NCBI GenBank assembly: GCA_030917245.1
Contig: JAUPVA010000013.1
Coordinates: 1-8,091, forward strand
Reading direction: 5' to 3'
Origin: Patescibacteria group bacterium
GTDB taxonomy: Bacteria; Patescibacteriota; Saccharimonadia; Saccharimonadales; Saccharimonadaceae
Length of the DNA stretch: 8,091 bases
Both the position numbers and the translations under genes were made by a program. A model generated the notes under the pieces. That model saw only the letters and a program-made list of their open reading frames with translations. It was not told the DNA's origin and ran no database searches. Of the stretch, positions 5,324-8,091 are shown in pieces (the stretch's first letter is position 1; the number at the start of each line of letters is the position of its first letter).

Positions 5324-7068
5324 ACATAAATCGACAAACGCTCCGTTTATACTGGCAGCAGTCTCGCCAGCATAAAACAAGTTTCTTTATAATGCTCATT
5401 TGTATTCCGACTGGCGCCATGATGATTGACAGCATTATGCCGTATTTCTTGAGCGAAGCTATTGGCGCCGTCGCTCAGCAACAATACGAAGTCATGACAA
5501 ATTGGCTCATTGTAGCTGGCGTCACTGGTATTATCGCGGGTCTCTTGAATTTAGCGGGCTTTCAAGCGATGGTGCACCACGAAGCTAATATTCTTCGCAA
5601 AGAACGAGAGTCAGTTTTTGAACAACTGATTGAGAAGGACCACCAGTTCTTTTCTAATCAGAAAATCGGTGCTATGACGAGTCGCTACATAGATTTCATT
5701 CGGAGTCACATTTCAATTCAAGATCTTTTTATTATTCGCACTCTTAGTTTTGTATGTATAACCATTGCCGGAGTTGGCATTTTGCTCGTCAACGCGTGGC
5801 AACTTGCCGTACTCGTCATGTTGCTTATTGCCCTATTAATCTGGCAAATCCGGTGGAGTACAAAAAAGCGTGCACCGTGGCGTCATGAGCGTAAAACATT
5901 AGTTGGTGATATTCACGGTGCGGTGGCCGATGCGTTAACTAATAATCTCATCATAAGGACGTTTGCCGCCGAAAAACGAGAGGTAGCCGAACTTAAAAAA
6001 CTAACTAAGCGCTTCAGCACCTTATACAAGAAAGACATTGGGTTCATTGTAAAAGAAGGTTCCGCACGGGTCATGCTCATGATAATTATTCAGATTGCCG
6101 TTGTGGCATTCGCCGCGTATATGATACAGCAAAATAGCTTACCTCTCGCGACCGCCATCTTTGCAATCGCCTATATGCAACGGGTTGGCTCGCAGCTATT
6201 CATTCTCGCAGATATTATAAACGGGTACGATCAGTCTTTCCTTGACGCACAACCAATGACTGAGATGCTCCTCACAAAAAATGTTATTGCCGATAAACCA
6301 GATGCCAAACCACTTTCAGTTATCGCCCCGACGATTTCATTTGAGCAAGTCTCGTACGGCTATCCGGACGGGAATGAAAATGTCATAAGTAACTTGAACT
6401 TGACTATCCCAGCAGGTCAAAAAGTAGGACTAGTCGGCCACAGCGGGGCTGGGAAATCCACAATTGTACAACTGCTCCTGCGGTTCAGCGACGTACTAGA
6501 AGGGCATGTAAAGATAGCCGGACAGGATATTCGAGATGTTTCCCAGCACAGCTTGCGCGAATCAATCGCCTACGTCCCCCAAGAACCAATGCTGTTCCAT
6601 CGAAGTTTGCGCGAAAACATCGCATACGCCAAACCTCATGCCACCGAACGTGACATTCGTCGTGCTGCCAAGCGTGCTCATGCTCTAGAGTTCATTGATA
6701 AAATGCCTCACAAACTTGATACAACAGTCGGCGAGCGTGGCGTTAAATTGAGCGGTGGGCAACGCCAGCGAATCGCTATTGCTCGTGCAATCCTTAAAGA
6801 TGCTCCCATTCTGGTGCTCGATGAAGCCACCAGCGCTCTGGATTCAGAGAGCGAAAAAATGATTCAAGCAAGTTTAGATGAACTTATGAAGAACAGGACT
6901 AGTATTGTCATTGCGCATCGGCTAAGTACCATCGCTAAACTTGACCGAATTGTCGTTTTAGAAAACGGCACCATTGTCGAAGATGGCACTCATGCGGATC
7001 TTCTGAAGCAAAATGGCATTTATGCTTCTCTTTGGGCTCATCAAAGTGGCGGATTTATTGAAGAGTAA
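5320..7068 (+). CDS. ABC exporter half-transporter (fused permease and ATPase)
   Basis: ATP-driven exporter of the MsbA/LmrA/MDR type that works as a dimer in the cytoplasmic membrane. The 582 residues are normal for a half-transporter. The permease domain covers about 1-310 with six helices (about 21-43, 61-83, 141-158, 160-178, 251-270 and 276-300). The nucleotide-binding domain covers about 340-580: Walker A GHSGAGKST (373-381, Lys379), Q-loop Gln421, signature LSGGQ (477-481), Walker B with Asp501 and Glu502, D-loop SALD (505-508) and H-loop His533. All ATPase residues are present, so it should be active. The start is GTG at 5320 because an in-frame stop lies directly upstream; a GAGAAAGG ribosome site sits seven bases before it. 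It stands alone on its strand, without a heterodimer partner, so a homodimer is likely. Lipid, peptide or drug substrates are all possible. Confidence 0.94.
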   Translation: MNINRQTLRLYWQQSRQHKTSFFIMLICIPTGAMMIDSIMPYFLSEAIGAVAQQQYEVMTNWLIVAGVTGIIAGLLNLAGFQAMVHHEANILRKERESVFEQLIEKDHQFFSNQKIGAMTSRYIDFIRSHISIQDLFIIRTLSFVCITIAGVGILLVNAWQLAVLVMLLIALLIWQIRWSTKKRAPWRHERKTLVGDIHGAVADALTNNLIIRTFAAEKREVAELKKLTKRFSTLYKKDIGFIVKEGSARVMLMIIIQIAVVAFAAYMIQQNSLPLATAIFAIAYMQRVGSQLFILADIINGYDQSFLDAQPMTEMLLTKNVIADKPDAKPLSVIAPTISFEQVSYGYPDGNENVISNLNLTIPAGQKVGLVGHSGAGKSTIVQLLLRFSDVLEGHVKIAGQDIRDVSQHSLRESIAYVPQEPMLFHRSLRENIAYAKPHATERDIRRAAKRAHALEFIDKMPHKLDTTVGERGVKLSGGQRQRIAIARAILKDAPILVLDEATSALDSESEKMIQASLDELMKNRTSIVIAHRLSTIAKLDRIVVLENGTIVEDGTHADLLKQNGIYASLWAHQSGGFIEE

Positions 7069-7085
7069 TGGGGTAGGCTTCTTTT

Positions 7086-7118
7086 AAAAAAATAGACCCC
7101 TGATTGGGGTCTATTTTT
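7086..7118. terminator. Bidirectional intrinsic terminator between abc and rplY
   Basis: TAGACCCC (7093-7100) and GGGGTCTA (7106-7113) pair over a five-base loop, extended by an A-run on the left and a T-run on the right to about 13 pairs. Read either way it is a GC stem followed by a U-tract, so it can end both the rightward ABC transcript and the leftward rplY transcript. Confidence 0.9.
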
Positions 7119-7135
7119 AATGCGATGCAGTGTGG

Positions 7136-7912
7136 TTAATCGGCTTTTGCAGCGTCAACGTTCGACTGCTTTGGCTCGTTCTGGCCTTTACCACCAGGCA
7201 TACTTTCTGGCGCTTGTGAGTTCTGGTCAGTATCTTCACCATTGTCAGACGCGACATCTGACACGTCAGTAGCGTCTCCGGCGGCTGATTCGTTAGCCGC
7301 TTGCAACGCGGCAGGCTCCCAGACGCTTGCGACCATGAGGTCAGTAACATGCGACTTTTCTTCCTCGTCATCGTCACCGTGACCACTATCGTGATCGATG
7401 AACTCAACACCCTCTGGAAGTGTTGCATCACCTAAAGTGACTTTTTCGCCCGCTTCTTTTAGTCCGACAATCGAAATCTCAATCGCCTCAGGTAAGTCCA
7501 TAGGCAATGCCTTTACTTCGATTTTATCGAGTGCCTGAAGAATTACCAGTCCGCTCTTTTCAGCCTCTGATTCGCCTTCGCCCATAAGATGAATTGGCAC
7601 CTCGGCTACAACAGGTTCATTCGCTTTTACGGCATGGAAAGACACGTGGCGAACAGTACCGCGAACAGGGTCACGGTCAACGTCTTTAATCATAGCTATT
7701 CTTTTCTTCGAACCGATAGTCAGGTGCACTGGCGTATATGTACCGGCTTGGCGGTACAGTTTTGTAAAGACTCGGTCTTCAACCTGAACACTGACAGGGT
7801 CAATTCCCGGGCCGTAAACGACCGCCGGCACAAACCCTTCGTGTCGCAGTTTTGCAACTTTTTTACCATGAACAGTACGTTCATCCAACTTTAAAGACAA
7901 TTTGTCTCCCAT
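7136..7912 (-). CDS. rplY: 50S ribosomal protein bL25, long (CTC/TL5) form
   Basis: Binds 5S rRNA in the large ribosomal subunit. The N-terminal 5S-binding domain covers about 1-92 (KLRHEGFVPAVVYGPG at 21-36, DRDPVRGTVRHVSFHAV at 79-95). The TL5-type C-terminal beta domain covers about 96-200 (VPIHLMGEGES at 105-115, LPMDLPEAIEISI at 136-148, TLPEGVEFIDHD at 164-175). Two departures are visible: an acidic His/Asp/Glu-rich insertion at about 174-188 inside that domain, and a low-complexity acidic, Ala/Asn/Gln-rich tail at about 205-258. Total length is 258 residues, against roughly 185-220 in many long-form bL25. The ATG at 7912 has a GGGAAGAGAG purine-rich ribosome site just upstream and its own promoter. 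It ends at the shared terminator with the ABC gene and is transcribed alone. Confidence 0.93.
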   Translation of the reverse strand: MGDKLSLKLDERTVHGKKVAKLRHEGFVPAVVYGPGIDPVSVQVEDRVFTKLYRQAGTYTPVHLTIGSKKRIAMIKDVDRDPVRGTVRHVSFHAVKANEPVVAEVPIHLMGEGESEAEKSGLVILQALDKIEVKALPMDLPEAIEISIVGLKEAGEKVTLGDATLPEGVEFIDHDSGHGDDDEEEKSHVTDLMVASVWEPAALQAANESAAGDATDVSDVASDNGEDTDQNSQAPESMPGGKGQNEPKQSNVDAAKAD

Positions 7913-7960
7913 CTCTCTTCCCTTTCTTGGAATACCTTTACGGAGTTAGTGATTTGTTTC

Positions 7961-7989
7961 ATTGTATCATCTTTGCCCTTTACTGAAAA
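7961..7989 (-). promoter_or_regulatory. Promoter of rplY
   Basis: -35 TTTTCA (7989-7984, 4/6), a 17-base spacer ending in TGA (extended -10) and TACAAT (7966-7961, 5/6). Predicted leader is about 45 bases and carries the purine-rich ribosome site. Confidence 0.6.
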
Positions 7990-7995
7990 GTGCCG

Positions 7996-8004
7996 TGCTA
8001 CAAT
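7996..8004 (+). promoter_or_regulatory. Extended -10 promoter of the right-edge gene
   Basis: TGCTACAAT: -10 TACAAT (7999-8004) with the TGn extension and no clear -35. The hexamer ends seven bases before the ATG at 8012, so the mRNA should be leaderless. It lies back to back with the rplY promoter, with the two elements about seven bases apart. Confidence 0.5.
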
Positions 8005-8011
8005 TAAACTA

Positions 8012-8091
8012 ATGAAACGATTTCTTCCTTTGATCATCGTAAGTGTTGCTCTAATTTTTGGGGCAATCGGCTACCTCACAATCGATCACTA
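8012..8091 (+). CDS. Start of a membrane-anchored or secreted protein (cut by window edge)
   Basis: ATG at 8012 opens 26 complete codons to the right edge. The visible N-terminus is basic (MKR) followed by a hydrophobic stretch (about residues 4-22, FLPLIIVSVALIFGAIGYL) that looks like a signal anchor or an uncleaved signal peptide; no lipobox cysteine or AxA cleavage site is seen before the end. The next codon begins TA, so it is either Tyr or a stop. The upstream -10 box in the expected place supports a real gene. Too little is visible to name a family; many envelope proteins of this kind carry an extracytoplasmic domain such as a thioredoxin fold, but that is only a guess. Confidence 0.55.
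   Translation, partial: MKRFLPLIIVSVALIFGAIGYLTIDH

Noticed and set aside
7117..7431. Minus-strand open frame overlapping the 3' part of rplY in another frame
   Set aside because: Composition follows the rplY low-complexity tail read out of frame; rplY is clearly the coding frame.
1..8091. Recoding of TGA as glycine, as in some CPR lineages
   Set aside because: TGA ends uvrC, arsR and the DUF2177 gene at the expected protein ends, and no conserved glycine is encoded by TGA.
1..8091. CRISPR array, insertion sequence, tRNA or rRNA genes
   Set aside because: No regularly spaced repeats, no transposase or terminal inverted repeats, and no cloverleaf or rRNA-like stretch were seen on either strand.

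Overview
The window reads as a compact bacterial chromosome segment using the standard code (TGA is a working stop for uvrC, arsR and the DUF2177 gene). Base composition is moderate and intergenic spaces are short. The best guess for the host is a Candidatus Saccharibacteria (TM7)-like member of the Patescibacteria/CPR. This rests on the style of the proteins (a shortened UvrC without Fe-S cysteines, a type IV prepilin, a Saccharibacteria-like ABC exporter, bL25 with an acidic tail) and on the many start codons lying directly behind a -10 box. It is an inference; no rRNA or other phylogenetic marker is present.

Layout. Positions 1-5065 are read leftwards (minus strand). In transcription order they hold: trhO (tRNA U34 hydroxylase); a stand-alone VOC/glyoxalase-like gene; a tightly packed unit arsR - DUF1801 - PhnB-type VOC - DUF2177 membrane protein, whose four genes overlap by 1, 8 and 1 bases; uvrC, 14 bases behind DUF2177; and a type IV prepilin that runs off the left edge. 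Positions 5066-5319 are a 254-base divergent spacer with promoters on both strands and an intrinsic terminator facing trhO. Positions 5320-7068 encode a half-size ABC exporter on the plus strand. It converges on bL25 (rplY, minus strand, 7136-7912), and a strong bidirectional terminator lies between the two. At the right edge a plus-strand gene diverges from rplY and only its first 26 codons are visible, a signal-anchor-like helix.

How it fits together. Most genes are housekeeping: DNA repair (UvrC), tRNA wobble modification (TrhO), ribosome assembly (bL25), export and pili. The ArsR-led unit looks like a small self-regulated stress or small-molecule response module: a metal-cysteine-free ArsR repressor with a candidate operator over its own promoter, followed by two small soluble proteins and a four-helix membrane protein. 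Its inducer and function are unknown.

No mobile element, CRISPR array, tRNA or rRNA gene was seen. The points most worth a second look are the altered UvrC architecture, the recurring near-leaderless promoter arrangement, the promoter-plus-terminator element in front of trhO, and a nine-codon leader ORF that overlaps the ABC start codon.
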